64,000 bases of DNA from Loktanella atrilutea. GTDB lineage: Bacteria; Pseudomonadota; Alphaproteobacteria; Rhodobacterales; Rhodobacteraceae. The notes beneath the pieces are model-generated. The model was given only the letters and a program-made list of their open reading frames with translations, did no database searches and had not been told where the DNA came from. The translations under genes and the position numbers were made by a program. Shown here piece by piece: positions 26,653 through 35,628 of the stretch (its first letter is position 1; the number at the start of each line of letters is the position of its first letter). Location: NCBI RefSeq assembly GCF_900128995.1, contig NZ_FQUE01000001.1, positions 806,001 to 870,000 of the forward strand, written 5' to 3'.

Positions 26653-27737
26653 CACGGATCGGAAAGGACCACATGCAGGGCGTGTCCTGCGGCGGGGTGA
26701 CGGCGGGAGCGGCAGAGCCGATGGCAATCCTGTTCTGCGCCGAGCCGAAATATTTCGAGCCGCTGGCGGTCGCGGCGACATCCGTCGTGGCGAACGCCCC
26801 GGGGGCGGCGATCGATTTCCACGTGCTGACCTGCGACCATGACGATGCCGCCGAGCGCGCATTGGCGCGATGCCTTGCGCATGGCCCGCGCGTGTCCCTG
26901 ACTGTCCATCACGTCGATCCGGGTCTGGTGAACGGGTTCTTCGTGGACCGCTACCTGAAGAAAGAATGCTACCTGCGGCTTCTGGCTGCGCAGGTTCTGC
27001 CGGATGCCGTCAAGAAGGTGATCTACCTCGATTGCGACGTCGTGGCCGTGGCGGACCTGCGGTCCCTCTGGTCTGACGGCCTGAACGGCAGACTTCTGGC
27101 GGCTGCACCGGATTTTCCGCTCATACCGCAGGTCCGGTCGCGCGAGCGACTGGCCGCCTTGGGGATACCGGCGGCCTTCACCTATGTGAATTCCGGCGTC
27201 CTTGTCATGGACCTCGACCGCTGGCGCCGCGAGGCCGTCGCGGAGCGGCTGGCCGCCTTCATCGACCGCATGGGGTCCCGCCTTGACCTGCATGACCAGG
27301 ACGCGATCAACGCCGTTCTGTGGGACGATATCAACCTGCTGGACTATCGCTGGAACGTGCAGGCCCGGATCTATCGGTGTTCCCGCAGGTCGGACCCGGC
27401 TGAATTCAGGGCCACACGTGATGCGCGGCGCGCGCCTGCGATCATCCACTATACCGGATCAGAAAAGCCGTGGCTGTTCCGATCGCGCATACCGTGCAAG
27501 AGGGCATTTCGGCGGTATCAGGCCATGACGCCCTGGCCCGACGCGGGACCGCGTCTTGCGAGCGGGTGGCAGCGCGCCGAATACCGGTGCGACCGGGCGC
27601 TGTCGTCCATCGGCATCGATTACCTGCAGGTACTGTATTACGCCAGACGCCTTCCGGCGAAGCTGCGGCTGGCGGGCAGCACAGGCGCTTCCACGACACA
27701 ACCTGGCATCCACATGAGCGAGACGATCGATGGATGA
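26649..27737 (+). CDS. Family 8 glycosyltransferase (first of a tandem pair)
   Basis: 362 residues; ATG 26649 overlaps the upstream stop. GT8 enzymes are retaining GT-A transferases using UDP-glucose, UDP-galactose or UDP-GalA (LgtC, WaaJ class). Visible motifs are the nucleotide-binding N-terminus ILFCAEPKYFEPLAVAATS, KKECYLRLLAAQ, the metal-binding DxD in KVIYLDCDVVAV, FTYVNSGVLVMDLDRWR, LHDQDAINAVLW, and IIHYTGSEKPW with the second metal ligand His. The C-terminal extension of about 80 residues (AEYRCDRALSSIGIDYLQVL) is shared with the next gene. Both genes overlap by 8 nt and clearly arose by duplication. Confidence 0.92.
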   Translation: MTRIGKDHMQGVSCGGVTAGAAEPMAILFCAEPKYFEPLAVAATSVVANAPGAAIDFHVLTCDHDDAAERALARCLAHGPRVSLTVHHVDPGLVNGFFVDRYLKKECYLRLLAAQVLPDAVKKVIYLDCDVVAVADLRSLWSDGLNGRLLAAAPDFPLIPQVRSRERLAALGIPAAFTYVNSGVLVMDLDRWRREAVAERLAAFIDRMGSRLDLHDQDAINAVLWDDINLLDYRWNVQARIYRCSRRSDPAEFRATRDARRAPAIIHYTGSEKPWLFRSRIPCKRAFRRYQAMTPWPDAGPRLASGWQRAEYRCDRALSSIGIDYLQVLYYARRLPAKLRLAGSTGASTTQPGIHMSETIDG

Positions 27738-28776
27738 CGCATTGGCCCGCGGCAGGACGAAGAGCGCAGGCGCGCCAATCCGCGTCCTGTTCTGTGCGGA
27801 ACCGAAATTCTTTCAACCGCTGGCGGTTGCCGCGACCTCCGTCATCGCGAACGCGCCGGGTGCCACGCTCGATTTTCACGTCATGACCTGCGACCGGGAC
27901 ACGGCAGCGGAAGACAAGCTGCGGCAGTGCTTTGCCGGCCATGCCAACGCGACGCTGTCGATCCATCACGTTGATCCGGGTCGCGTCGGTGACTTCTTTG
28001 TCGATCAGCACATCACGAAGGAAACATACCTGCGTCTGCTGGCGCCGGATGTCTTGCCACGGGATTTCGAAAGGATCATCTATCTGGATTGCGATTTGAT
28101 CGTTCTGGATGACCTGCGTGACCTGTGGCGGCACGATCTGGGTGGCAGGACACTCGCGGCGGCGCCGGACTACCCGCGCATCGCCTCTGTCATCTCGCCG
28201 GAGCGTTTCGACCTTCTCGGGATGCCCGCCGGGTCGACCTACGTCAATGCCGGCGTGCTGGTCATGGACCTGATCCGTTGGCGCCGCGAAGACGTGACCC
28301 GCCGTCTGGCCGACTACATCGCGCGCATGGGTTCGCGACTGGCCCTGCACGATCAGGACGCGATCAACGCGGTGCTGTGCGACGACATCAGCCTTCTTGA
28401 CTGTCGCTGGAACGTGCAGACGAAGCTTTACCTGTGCCGCCGCGCATCCTGGCCGCAGGATCACGCGGCGACGCTGACCGCGCGCCGCGATCCGGCGATC
28501 CTTCATTTCACCGGACCGCAGAAGCCGTGGCTGTTCCGGTCGCGGACACCGCGGAAACGCGACTATCTGAGGTATCAGCGCATGACGCCCTGGCGCGATG
28601 CGACGCCGCCGCTTGCGGGCCCTTTGCAGCGGGCCGAGTATCGTCTCGACCGGGCCCTGTCATCTGTCGGCGTGGATTACCTGCAGCCAATCTATTATGC
28701 GACACGGCTGCCGGCGAAACTGGGACTTGTCCACGATCCCTATGCGGCGACATCGCAGGCGGCGGCGCGGCCATGA
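27730..28776 (+). CDS. Family 8 glycosyltransferase (second of a tandem pair)
   Basis: 348 residues, starting 8 nt inside the previous gene. It repeats every motif of its neighbour: VLFCAEPKFFQPLAVAATS, TKETYLRLLAPD, the DxD in RIIYLDCDLIVL, STYVNAGVLVMDL, LHDQDAINAVLC, ILHFTGPQKPW, and the C-terminal AEYRLDRALSSVGVDYLQPI. Both copies keep all catalytic motifs, so both should be active. Two GT8 copies suggest two successive hexose additions or distinct acceptors. The likely site of action is the cytosolic face of the membrane, before the flippase encoded next. Confidence 0.92.
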   Translation: MDDALARGRTKSAGAPIRVLFCAEPKFFQPLAVAATSVIANAPGATLDFHVMTCDRDTAAEDKLRQCFAGHANATLSIHHVDPGRVGDFFVDQHITKETYLRLLAPDVLPRDFERIIYLDCDLIVLDDLRDLWRHDLGGRTLAAAPDYPRIASVISPERFDLLGMPAGSTYVNAGVLVMDLIRWRREDVTRRLADYIARMGSRLALHDQDAINAVLCDDISLLDCRWNVQTKLYLCRRASWPQDHAATLTARRDPAILHFTGPQKPWLFRSRTPRKRDYLRYQRMTPWRDATPPLAGPLQRAEYRLDRALSSVGVDYLQPIYYATRLPAKLGLVHDPYAATSQAAARP

Positions 28777-28810
28777 GCGGACTGCGCCGCTTGACGATCA
28801 TGGGTGTGCG

Positions 28811-30292
28811 ATGACCTCTCTTCGGCTCTCACTCCTGTTTTCGGCGATCGATCGCTACATCAACCAGATCCTGCTGGTCGTGACGACGGCGATCATGGCG
28901 CGTATCCTGACCCCGGCCGAGACGGGTCTGTTCCTGATGGCCAACACGCTGATCATGCTGGCCGACAGCCTGCGGTCCTTCGGGATCGGGCCCTTCATCG
29001 TGCAGCACCACACCTTAAGCCGCACTGCCCTGCGGTCTGCCTTCACGCTGACGATGCTCATTTCCCTCGGGATGTGCGCGCTGATCCTCGGGACGGCAGA
29101 GGCCGTCGGCCGTTACTACGACCAGCCCGCGCTGGCGGGTCTGCTGCGGATCGCGGCCGTCGGGTTTCTGGCCGGTCCGTTCGGTGGGCCCAGCATCGCC
29201 CTACTGCAGCGCGATCTGGCCTTCGGCCGGCTTGCCGTCGTGAATACCGCCGCCGTCGTCGCCAGCGCAGTGGTCACCATCTGGCTTGGCCTGTCCGGTA
29301 TCGGCGCCGCAAGCTACGTCTGGGGCTATGTCGCGCTCGGCGTGGTCAGCGCGACATTTGCCTTCGCCATGCGACCGGAGCCCTGGGTCTTTCGCCCGTC
29401 GCTGCGCGAGGTGGGTGGCTTCTTCTCCTTCGGTGCCGTGTCGTCCTTCGTCGCCTTCATCAATCTGGCGTCGGAGTTCCTGCCGCGCCTCGTCTTCGGC
29501 AAGCTCCTCGGGTTCGACGCCGTCGGTCTTTACGCCCGGGCCGTGACGATCTGCCAGTTGCCGAACCGGGCGATCGTGCAGGCCCTGCAGCCGGTCGTGC
29601 TTCCGGCGATGGCGGCGCACCGGCGCAACGGCGGCCATCTGGGAGAGGTCTATCTGCGCAGTCATGCGATCATGTCGGCGATCCAGTGGCCCGCGCTTCT
29701 GATGCTGGCGTTGCTGGCGGGACCGGCGGTGCGCGTTCTTCTTGGACCGCAGTGGGACGCGGTGCCGCCCCTCGTGCGGGTGATCGCGCTGGGGACCATG
29801 GCGCTGGCGCCGGATTTCATGAGCTACCCGGTGCTGGTCGCGACAGGCCGCATCCGCGATACGCTGCTGACCGCGCTGATCAGCCTGCCGCCGTCCGTCG
29901 CGATCACGATCACGGCGGCGCATTTCGGGTTGTGGGCCGTCGCCGCAAGCCTGCTGGTCGTGGCACCGTGGCAGATGCTGGTCAGCCTCGTCGTCGTGCG
30001 GCGTGCCATCGACCTGCGCTGGCGAGACCTCGTAAAGGCGTCTCGCGCCAGTGTCGTGCTTGCACTCGGCACCGGGGTCGGGCCGCTGGGGCTCCTTCTT
30101 CTGTTTTCTCCGGACGGATACAGCCTTGGCGTCTATCCGACCCTTGCGGCCCTTGCGCTGGGGGCGGCGGGGTGGCTGACGGCCCTGCGCCTTGTGCGGC
30201 ACCCGATCGGGACAGAGATCGTGGACACGGGCCGGGCGATCACGGCGATGGTGGCCCGCACGGCAGGCAGGCGCGCCTTTGGGCGCGGTTGA
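28811..30292 (+). CDS. Wzx-type lipid-linked repeat-unit flippase (MOP superfamily)
   Basis: 493 residues from ATG 28811. A polytopic inner-membrane protein with about 12 hydrophobic segments. It begins SLLFSAIDRYINQILLVVTT and continues IMARILTPAETGLFLMANTL, the typical polysaccharide-synthesis/flippase start. Later motifs are LQRDLAFGRLAVV and RLVFGKLLGFDAVGLYARAV. It would move the completed undecaprenyl-PP-linked oligosaccharide to the periplasm for the Wzy/ExoQ-like polymerase at the other end of the locus. It is the last gene of the rightward glycosyltransferase operon and converges with the prepilin-peptidase-like gene 10 nt away. Confidence 0.9.
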   Translation: MTSLRLSLLFSAIDRYINQILLVVTTAIMARILTPAETGLFLMANTLIMLADSLRSFGIGPFIVQHHTLSRTALRSAFTLTMLISLGMCALILGTAEAVGRYYDQPALAGLLRIAAVGFLAGPFGGPSIALLQRDLAFGRLAVVNTAAVVASAVVTIWLGLSGIGAASYVWGYVALGVVSATFAFAMRPEPWVFRPSLREVGGFFSFGAVSSFVAFINLASEFLPRLVFGKLLGFDAVGLYARAVTICQLPNRAIVQALQPVVLPAMAAHRRNGGHLGEVYLRSHAIMSAIQWPALLMLALLAGPAVRVLLGPQWDAVPPLVRVIALGTMALAPDFMSYPVLVATGRIRDTLLTALISLPPSVAITITAAHFGLWAVAASLLVVAPWQMLVSLVVVRRAIDLRWRDLVKASRASVVLALGTGVGPLGLLLLFSPDGYSLGVYPTLAALALGAAGWLTALRLVRHPIGTEIVDTGRAITAMVARTAGRRAFGRG

Positions 30293-30302
30293 GGCGGCGG
30301 CG

Positions 30303-30938
30303 TCAAAGCTGGCCCATCCGGATCGCGAAGACGATGTAGATGGCAAAGGCGAGGAAGGGGCCGAAGGGAATGCCGGCGGGCGCCGCGGGGCGGCGGGCCC
30401 GGTGGATGAGGGCGGCGGCGATGCCGCCGAGGGCCGCGATCAGGATCACCCACCAGATCGCGAAGGGACCGACGCACAGCACCCCTGCCCCCAGCAGCTT
30501 TGCGTCACCGATGCCAAGCCCCTCTCGCCCGCGCAGGCGGTAGTGCAGCGCGCCGGCCCCCCAGAAGACCGCCGTGACGGTTATGGCGGCGGCAATGGAC
30601 ATGATGAGCATCGCCTCGTGAAACAGCCACTGACTGACAAGACCGAGCACCGCGACGCTGAGGCTGGCCGCGTCGGGGATGGTGAAAGCCGCCAGATCCC
30701 GCAGGCTGAGCCAGACGCAGGGCAGCGCCAGCAATGCCGCGAGGGTCAGCGCCGCGCCGCCGGTGTCGGAAACGGCCAGCAGCCCGGTCCAGACGGCGGC
30801 GTAGCAAAGCGACAGGGCCGCCCCGACGGGCATCATGTTCGGCAGGTCGGCCTTTGTCCTGCGGTCACGCCAGCCCAGACCGCGGCGCACGGCGCTGACG
30901 ATGCGCGGGATGGGCCCCTCAGCCCCCGGTCCAGACAA
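30303..30938 (-). CDS. A24 prepilin peptidase-like membrane protease (CpaA/TadV type)
   Basis: 211 residues from TTG 30938, supported by GGAAGG 6 nt upstream and a 20-nt overlap with the LysR gene. ATG 30836 (177 residues) is the alternative. An inner-membrane aspartic protease of about six hydrophobic segments. The catalytic Asp pair is visible in FTIPDAASL and in the GxGD motif GLGIGDAKLLGAG. There is no N-terminal methylase domain, as in the short TadV/CpaA enzymes that process Flp pilin. No pilin or tad genes occur in the window, so it is an orphan here. Confidence 0.8.
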   Translation of the reverse strand: MSGPGAEGPIPRIVSAVRRGLGWRDRRTKADLPNMMPVGAALSLCYAAVWTGLLAVSDTGGAALTLAALLALPCVWLSLRDLAAFTIPDAASLSVAVLGLVSQWLFHEAMLIMSIAAAITVTAVFWGAGALHYRLRGREGLGIGDAKLLGAGVLCVGPFAIWWVILIAALGGIAAALIHRARRPAAPAGIPFGPFLAFAIYIVFAIRMGQL

Positions 30939-31863
30939 GATCGCCTTCCCAGATATCGCGGCGCACCATCTCGGCGGCGACTTTCAGCGTGACGGCGGCG
31001 ACGGCGCTGCAGGCGCGGCTTTGCCCGGCGCTGCGGTTGCGGACAAGGTAGACGGGGCGTGAGATGACGGGATCGATGATCGGCGTCTTGATCATCCGTC
31101 CGGCCTGCACGACGTCGTGGCAGGCTGCCGGCGCGAAGATCGAGCACCCCGACCCGCGCGCCACCAGTTCCTTGATCTGGGTCATCGCGTCCAATTCGGT
31201 CACGACGTTGAGCCGCACGTCAGCCTCTGCCGCCGCCGCCTCGACAATACGGCGCAGACCGTGGGGTTCCCCGGGCAGGACCAGTTCGATGCCGGCTAGA
31301 TCGCGCAACGGAACGGGCGTGCCCGGAGGCGTCTGCAGCGGCCAGTTGTCAGGAGCCGAAAAGAAGAACAGCCGTTCGTTCAGCACATGGGTGATCTCGA
31401 AATGGGCGACGCCGGTCAGGTCGTAGAGGAACCCGATCTCGACCGTGCCGTCATCCACCCATGTCTTGATGAAGCCACTCATCGCCTCGCTGACGCGCAG
31501 GCGGATGTCGGGCAGTTCCAGGCGCACCGTCTCGGCCAGAGGCACGGACATGACCATCGAGACGGAAGGCGGCATGCCGAAGCGGACGCCGCCCGCGACC
31601 GCGTCCGACAGGTCCCGCATCTCGCGCAGGCAGTCGTCGAGGCTAGCGCAGATGGTTCTGGCGTGGCGCAGCAGCACCTGCCCCTCTGCCGTGGTGGTGG
31701 ATCCGCGGGGCGAGCGGGTCAGCAGCCTGACACCCAGTTCGCGTTCCATGTTCGCCAGATGCTGCGACAGCGACGGTTGCGCGATGCGCAACTGTCGCGC
31801 GGCAAGCGAGAGCGAACCCGCCTCGACGATGGCGATGAAATACTTCAGCTGACGGATGTCCAA
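30919..31863 (-). CDS. LysR-family transcriptional regulator
   Basis: 314 residues from TTG 31863, which gives the normal LysR start (M)DIRQLKYFIAIVEAGSLSLA, with GGGGAG 9 nt upstream. Longer in-frame starts add residues unlike the family. The winged HTH occupies about 1-60 (ARQLRIAQPSLSQHLANMER, ELGVRLLTRSPRGSTTT), followed by a linker helix and a two-lobed effector domain (VRFGMPPSVSMVMSVPLAET). It lies 77 nt downstream of, and on the same strand as, the acid-catabolism genes, so it probably controls that block in response to a carboxylic acid. The gene end overlaps the prepilin-peptidase gene. Confidence 0.88.
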   Translation of the reverse strand: MDIRQLKYFIAIVEAGSLSLAARQLRIAQPSLSQHLANMERELGVRLLTRSPRGSTTTAEGQVLLRHARTICASLDDCLREMRDLSDAVAGGVRFGMPPSVSMVMSVPLAETVRLELPDIRLRVSEAMSGFIKTWVDDGTVEIGFLYDLTGVAHFEITHVLNERLFFFSAPDNWPLQTPPGTPVPLRDLAGIELVLPGEPHGLRRIVEAAAAEADVRLNVVTELDAMTQIKELVARGSGCSIFAPAACHDVVQAGRMIKTPIIDPVISRPVYLVRNRSAGQSRACSAVAAVTLKVAAEMVRRDIWEGDLVWTGG

Positions 31864-31940
31864 TCGCCGCTCTCCCCATGCGCCGCCCGACGCCAGCATA
31901 GGGCGGTTTCGCGATGACTGCATCCAAAAGCCGCTGTCGG

Positions 31941-33239
31941 TCAGGCGAAGATCAGTCCTGTCAGCGCCGCGGAATCCGGGGCGGCGCCCAAGCCCTCTAC
32001 CGCTTGCCAGAGAGGTTCCGCGACCGCAGACCCCAGCAGAGAGGCGGACTTGTCCTGCAGGCGTTGGCGAAGGGCCGCGGCGGAGCCTGTGGCCATCAGA
32101 TCGTGGAAGGCGTCCTGCGTGCCGTCCCGCGTCGTGACGCTGACCCGCGCCTGCATGTCGGTCAGCGCAGTGTCGGCAACGACCGTGACACGGTCGCGCA
32201 GGGCGACGAGGTCGGGCCTTTGGGTCATCGCGTCGGTATAGGTGTCGAGCGCTGCGGTATCGACGCCGGCAAGGGCCATGGCGGCGGTCAGGCGATAGCT
32301 GAATTTAGCCCCCAAACCGGTGTCCGGCGACGGCTGGTTGCAGACCGCCAGCCAGCGGGGATGGGTGTGGATGGTGATCGCCTCGATCGCATCGGCGCTG
32401 ACGGCGTTGCGCAGGCGACCCGCCGCCTCCAGCATCGCGTGCAACCCGTGACAGCAGGCGTGGAACTTGTAGGAGACATCGGGAAAGACCCACACCTGCC
32501 CCAGTCCATCGAACGCCTGATCCCGCGCCATGCCGGCGTGGGTCGGGCCGAAGCCCTGCGAACCGGCGATGGCGTCGTGGGTGGATGTGACGCCCTGGGC
32601 CGCGAGCATGGCGCAGGTCACGCCGACCTCTGCCGCGAAGCCGGCGTTCAGGGGCTTGCCCATGGTGCCGAACTGGCTTTTCAGGCCGGCCGCCCGGGTG
32701 GCGGTCAGGGCAAGGGCGTGCGTCATCCGGTCGGCATCCAGCCCGAGCAGGCGGCCCGCCGCGACGGTGGCGCCGAAGGCCCCGGCGGTGCCGGTCTGGT
32801 GAAATCCGGCCTCGTAATGGGCGCGGCCCAGCCAGTCGCCGATCCGGCAGGACGCCTCCAGCCCCAGTGCCAGCGCGTCGAGGAAGGCGGCACCGGTCGC
32901 ACCCTTCCACTGCGCCACGGCGAGCGCCGCGGGGGTCACGGCGACAGAGGGGTGGCCGATGTGCAGGAAATGCGTGTCGTCGTAGTCGAGCGCGTGGCTG
33001 GTCGCGCCGTTCACCAGCGCCGCCGCCCGTGCGGTCGCGGTGCCGCCACCGAAGAGCCCCGCCTGCGTGCCGCCCTCCTCCAGCGCGGCGGCGCGGCTGC
33101 GTTGCGCCACCGGCTCTGACCGGCCTGCAAGCCCGACGCTGGCCCAGTCGAAGAGCGATGCGCCGACGGAGGCGCGCATCGTGTCCGGCAGGTCGACCGG
33201 TGCGGCGGCCCAGCGGGCGAGGGTTTCGGTGACGGTCAT
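31941..33239 (-). CDS. MmgE/PrpD family protein
   Basis: 432 residues; the ATG directly follows the stop of the acyl-CoA dehydrogenase gene (TGAATG). The family includes 2-methylcitrate dehydratase, cis-aconitate decarboxylase and other lyases acting on tri- or dicarboxylic acids. Motifs seen are NGATSHALDYDDTHFLHIGH, HPSVAVTPAALAVAQ, HQTGTAGAFGATVAAGRLLG, and KPLNAGFAAEVGVTCAMLA. FHACCHGLHAMLEA is a conserved substrate-site segment. Substrate is not deducible. The neighbouring CoA-transferase, dehydrogenase and hydratase suggest a branched or unsaturated dicarboxylate. Confidence 0.88.
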   Translation of the reverse strand: MTVTETLARWAAAPVDLPDTMRASVGASLFDWASVGLAGRSEPVAQRSRAAALEEGGTQAGLFGGGTATARAAALVNGATSHALDYDDTHFLHIGHPSVAVTPAALAVAQWKGATGAAFLDALALGLEASCRIGDWLGRAHYEAGFHQTGTAGAFGATVAAGRLLGLDADRMTHALALTATRAAGLKSQFGTMGKPLNAGFAAEVGVTCAMLAAQGVTSTHDAIAGSQGFGPTHAGMARDQAFDGLGQVWVFPDVSYKFHACCHGLHAMLEAAGRLRNAVSADAIEAITIHTHPRWLAVCNQPSPDTGLGAKFSYRLTAAMALAGVDTAALDTYTDAMTQRPDLVALRDRVTVVADTALTDMQARVSVTTRDGTQDAFHDLMATGSAAALRQRLQDKSASLLGSAVAEPLWQAVEGLGAAPDSAALTGLIFA

Positions 33240-34397
33240 TCAGTAGCTCCGCGGCATGCCGAGGACGTGTTCGGCGAGGTAGGACAGGATGAGGTTGGTC
33301 GAGATCGGTGCCACCTGATAAAGCCGCGTCTCGCGGAACTTGCGCTCCACGTCGTATTCCTCGGCAAAGCCGAAGCCGCCGTGGGTCTGAACGCAGGCCT
33401 CCGCGGCTTCCCAGCTCGCCTCTGCCGCCAGCATCTTGGCCATGTTCGCCTCTGCCCCCGGGTTCTTGTCGGCCTGATACATGGCGATCGCCTCGTGCAG
33501 CATCAGTTCTGCCGCGCGCATCCGGGCATAGGCCTTGGCGATCGGGAACTGGATGCCCTGGTTCTGACCGATGGGGCGGCCAAAGACGACGCGGTCGTTG
33601 GCATAGGCCGTCGCGCGCTGGATGAACCACTTGGCGTCGCCGATGCACTCCGCCGCGATCAGGATGCGTTCGGCGTTCATTCCCGACAGGATGTAGCGAA
33701 AGCCCTTGCCCTCTTCGCCGATCAGGTTTTTCGCCGGCACCCGGACGTTGTCGAAGAAGAGCTCTGTCGTCGCGTGGTTCATCATGGTGCGGATCGGGCG
33801 GATCGTCAGGCCGTTTTCCTTCGCCTCGCGCATGTCGACCAGCAGGACGGACAGGCCCTGAGTGCGTTTTTCGACCTTGTCGAGCGGCGTGGTGCGGCAC
33901 AGCAGGATCATCAGGTCGGAGTGTTCGGAACGCGAGATCCAGATCTTCTGGCCGTTGACCACAAAGTCGTCGCCGTCGCGCACCGCCGTCGTGCGCAGGG
34001 CGCTGGTGTCGGTGCCGCTTGTCGGTTCGGTCACGCCGAAGGACTGCAGCCGCAGGCTGCCGTCGGCGATCTGCGGCAGATATTGCTGCTTCTGCGCCTC
34101 GGACCCGTGCCGCAGCAGGGTGCCCATCGTATACATCTGCGCGTGACAGGCCCCGGCGTTGCCGCCTTGACGATGAATCTCCTCCAGGATCACGGCCGCG
34201 GCGGAGAGCGGCAGGCCCGAGCCGCCGTATTCCTCCGGGATCAGGGCAGAGAGGTAGCCCGCCTCGGTCAGGGCCTTGACGAAGGCGGTCGGATAGGCGC
34301 GTTCGGCGTCGAGCTCGCGCCAGTAGCTGTCGGGGAATTCGGCGCAGAGGCGGGCGACGCCATCGCGGATGTCGTCGTGGTTTTCAAGGTCTGGCAT
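33240..34397 (-). CDS. Acyl-CoA dehydrogenase family protein
   Basis: 385 residues. This flavoprotein should oxidise an acyl-CoA at C2-C3. The usual order is present: GYLSALIPEEYGGSGLPLSA, the FAD-binding FGVTEPTSGTDTSALRTTAV, WISRSEHSDLMILL, FGRPIGQNQGIQFPIAKAYA, and QTHGGFGFAEEYDVERKFRE. At the position where many family members carry the catalytic Glu (YEGT), this protein has LYQVAPISTNLIL, so the base must come from elsewhere or chemistry differs. It is translationally adjacent to the MmgE/PrpD gene and separated from the CoA-transferase gene by a hairpin. Confidence 0.9.
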   Translation of the reverse strand: MPDLENHDDIRDGVARLCAEFPDSYWRELDAERAYPTAFVKALTEAGYLSALIPEEYGGSGLPLSAAAVILEEIHRQGGNAGACHAQMYTMGTLLRHGSEAQKQQYLPQIADGSLRLQSFGVTEPTSGTDTSALRTTAVRDGDDFVVNGQKIWISRSEHSDLMILLCRTTPLDKVEKRTQGLSVLLVDMREAKENGLTIRPIRTMMNHATTELFFDNVRVPAKNLIGEEGKGFRYILSGMNAERILIAAECIGDAKWFIQRATAYANDRVVFGRPIGQNQGIQFPIAKAYARMRAAELMLHEAIAMYQADKNPGAEANMAKMLAAEASWEAAEACVQTHGGFGFAEEYDVERKFRETRLYQVAPISTNLILSYLAEHVLGMPRSY

Positions 34398-34429
34398 GTC
34401 GGTCGGTCCTGTCGTTGGGTCGTTGAAGT

Positions 34430-34462
34430 GCCGCGGCGGCGGATCGGACCGACCGCCGCGGC
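34430..34462 (-). terminator. Hairpin between CoA-transferase and acyl-CoA dehydrogenase genes
   Basis: GCCGCGGCGG (34430-34439) pairs with CCGCCGCGGC (34453-34462) across a 13-nt loop. It begins 39 nt after the CoA-transferase stop (34501) in the direction of transcription. There is no U tract, so it may be a terminator, an attenuator or an mRNA-stabilising stem that splits the block into two units. Confidence 0.55.
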
Positions 34463-34500
34463 GTCATGGGAATGTCAGCGGCACGGGCCGCCGGATCGGG

Positions 34501-35628
34501 TCAGCCCTGTCCGAATTCCGCGCGCACCCGGTCGCCGTGGGCGTCGAGGGCGGGGACCGGACCGAAGTCGGGGGTCTGGCCATCGACCACGGCGCCCGGC
34601 GCCAGCAGGCGCACGGGGCCGGTCGGGGTCTCGACCTCGACGAAACGGTTCTGGGGATGGCGCGCCAGATCGTCCATGCTGTTGACGCGCCCGTTGGCGA
34701 TGCCCGCCGCCTCCAGCCGGTCGGCGATGGTATCGCGGTCGTCGGACTGGAAAGCCTGTTCGATCAGCGCATCCAGCGCCGGGCGATTGGCGACCCGGTG
34801 GGAGTTGCTGTCGAAACGCGGATCGGTGGCGAGGTCCGCATTCCCCAGCAGGGCGGCGCAGAACCGCGCCCATTCCCGCTCGTTCTGGATCGAGAACAGC
34901 ACCTGCTTGCCGTCCCGGCAGGCGAAGGCGCCGTAGGGCGCGATGGTCGGATGGCTGAGGCCGTTGCGGTCGGGCGCCTTGCCGCCATAGGCGAACTGCA
35001 GGTAGGGCACGTTCATCCAGTCGGTCAGCGCGTGAAACAGGCTGACCGCGATGTGCCGCCCCTTGCCGGTGGTGTGGCGGGCGTAAAGCGCCTGCAGCAC
35101 CGCCTGATGCGCGGTCATCCCGCAGGCGATGTCGCAGACCGACACGCCGACGCGGGCGGAGCCTTCGGCGTTACCGGTGATCGCGGACAGCCCGCTTTCC
35201 GCCTGCACCAGCAGGTCATAGGCCTTGCGGTCGGCAAAGGCCCCCTCCTCGCCGTAGCCGGAGATCGAGACGGTGATCAGCCGGTCGTTCATCGCGCGCA
35301 GGCGGGCGGGATCGAAGCCAAGGCGGGTGATCGCACCGGGGGCGAGGTTCTGGATGAAGATGTCGGCCTCGGCCAGCATCGCCTCCATCACCGCCTTGTC
35401 AGCCTCTTGCCGCAAGTCCAGCACCACGGATTCCTTGCCCCGGTTCAGCCAGACGAAATAGGCGCTTTCGCCGTGCACGAGGTGGTCATAGCCGCGGGCG
35501 AAATCGCCCTCGGCCCGCTCGATCTTGATGACGCGGGCGCCGGCCTCGGCCAGACGCCCGGACAGATAGGGCGCGGCGACCGCCTGCTCCAGCGAGACGA
35601 CGAGCAGCCCCTTCAGATCATCGCTCAT
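34501..35628 (-). CDS. CaiB/BaiF family III CoA-transferase
   Basis: 375 residues from ATG 35628; AGGAGG 8 nt upstream fixes the start. Family III CoA-transferases move CoA between carboxylic acids through an aspartyl-CoA thioester. Motifs are LLVVSLEQAVAAPYLSGRLA, ARVIKIERAEGDFARGYD, LDLRQEADKAVMEAML, ISGYGEEGAFADRKAYDLLV (the Asp of AYDLL corresponds to the catalytic residue) and GKGRHIAVSLFHALTDW. Mesaconate, itaconate, citramalate and methylsuccinate CoA-transferases belong to this family. It would activate the acid imported by the nearby transporter. Confidence 0.9.
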   Translation of the reverse strand: MSDDLKGLLVVSLEQAVAAPYLSGRLAEAGARVIKIERAEGDFARGYDHLVHGESAYFVWLNRGKESVVLDLRQEADKAVMEAMLAEADIFIQNLAPGAITRLGFDPARLRAMNDRLITVSISGYGEEGAFADRKAYDLLVQAESGLSAITGNAEGSARVGVSVCDIACGMTAHQAVLQALYARHTTGKGRHIAVSLFHALTDWMNVPYLQFAYGGKAPDRNGLSHPTIAPYGAFACRDGKQVLFSIQNEREWARFCAALLGNADLATDPRFDSNSHRVANRPALDALIEQAFQSDDRDTIADRLEAAGIANGRVNSMDDLARHPQNRFVEVETPTGPVRLLAPGAVVDGQTPDFGPVPALDAHGDRVRAEFGQG

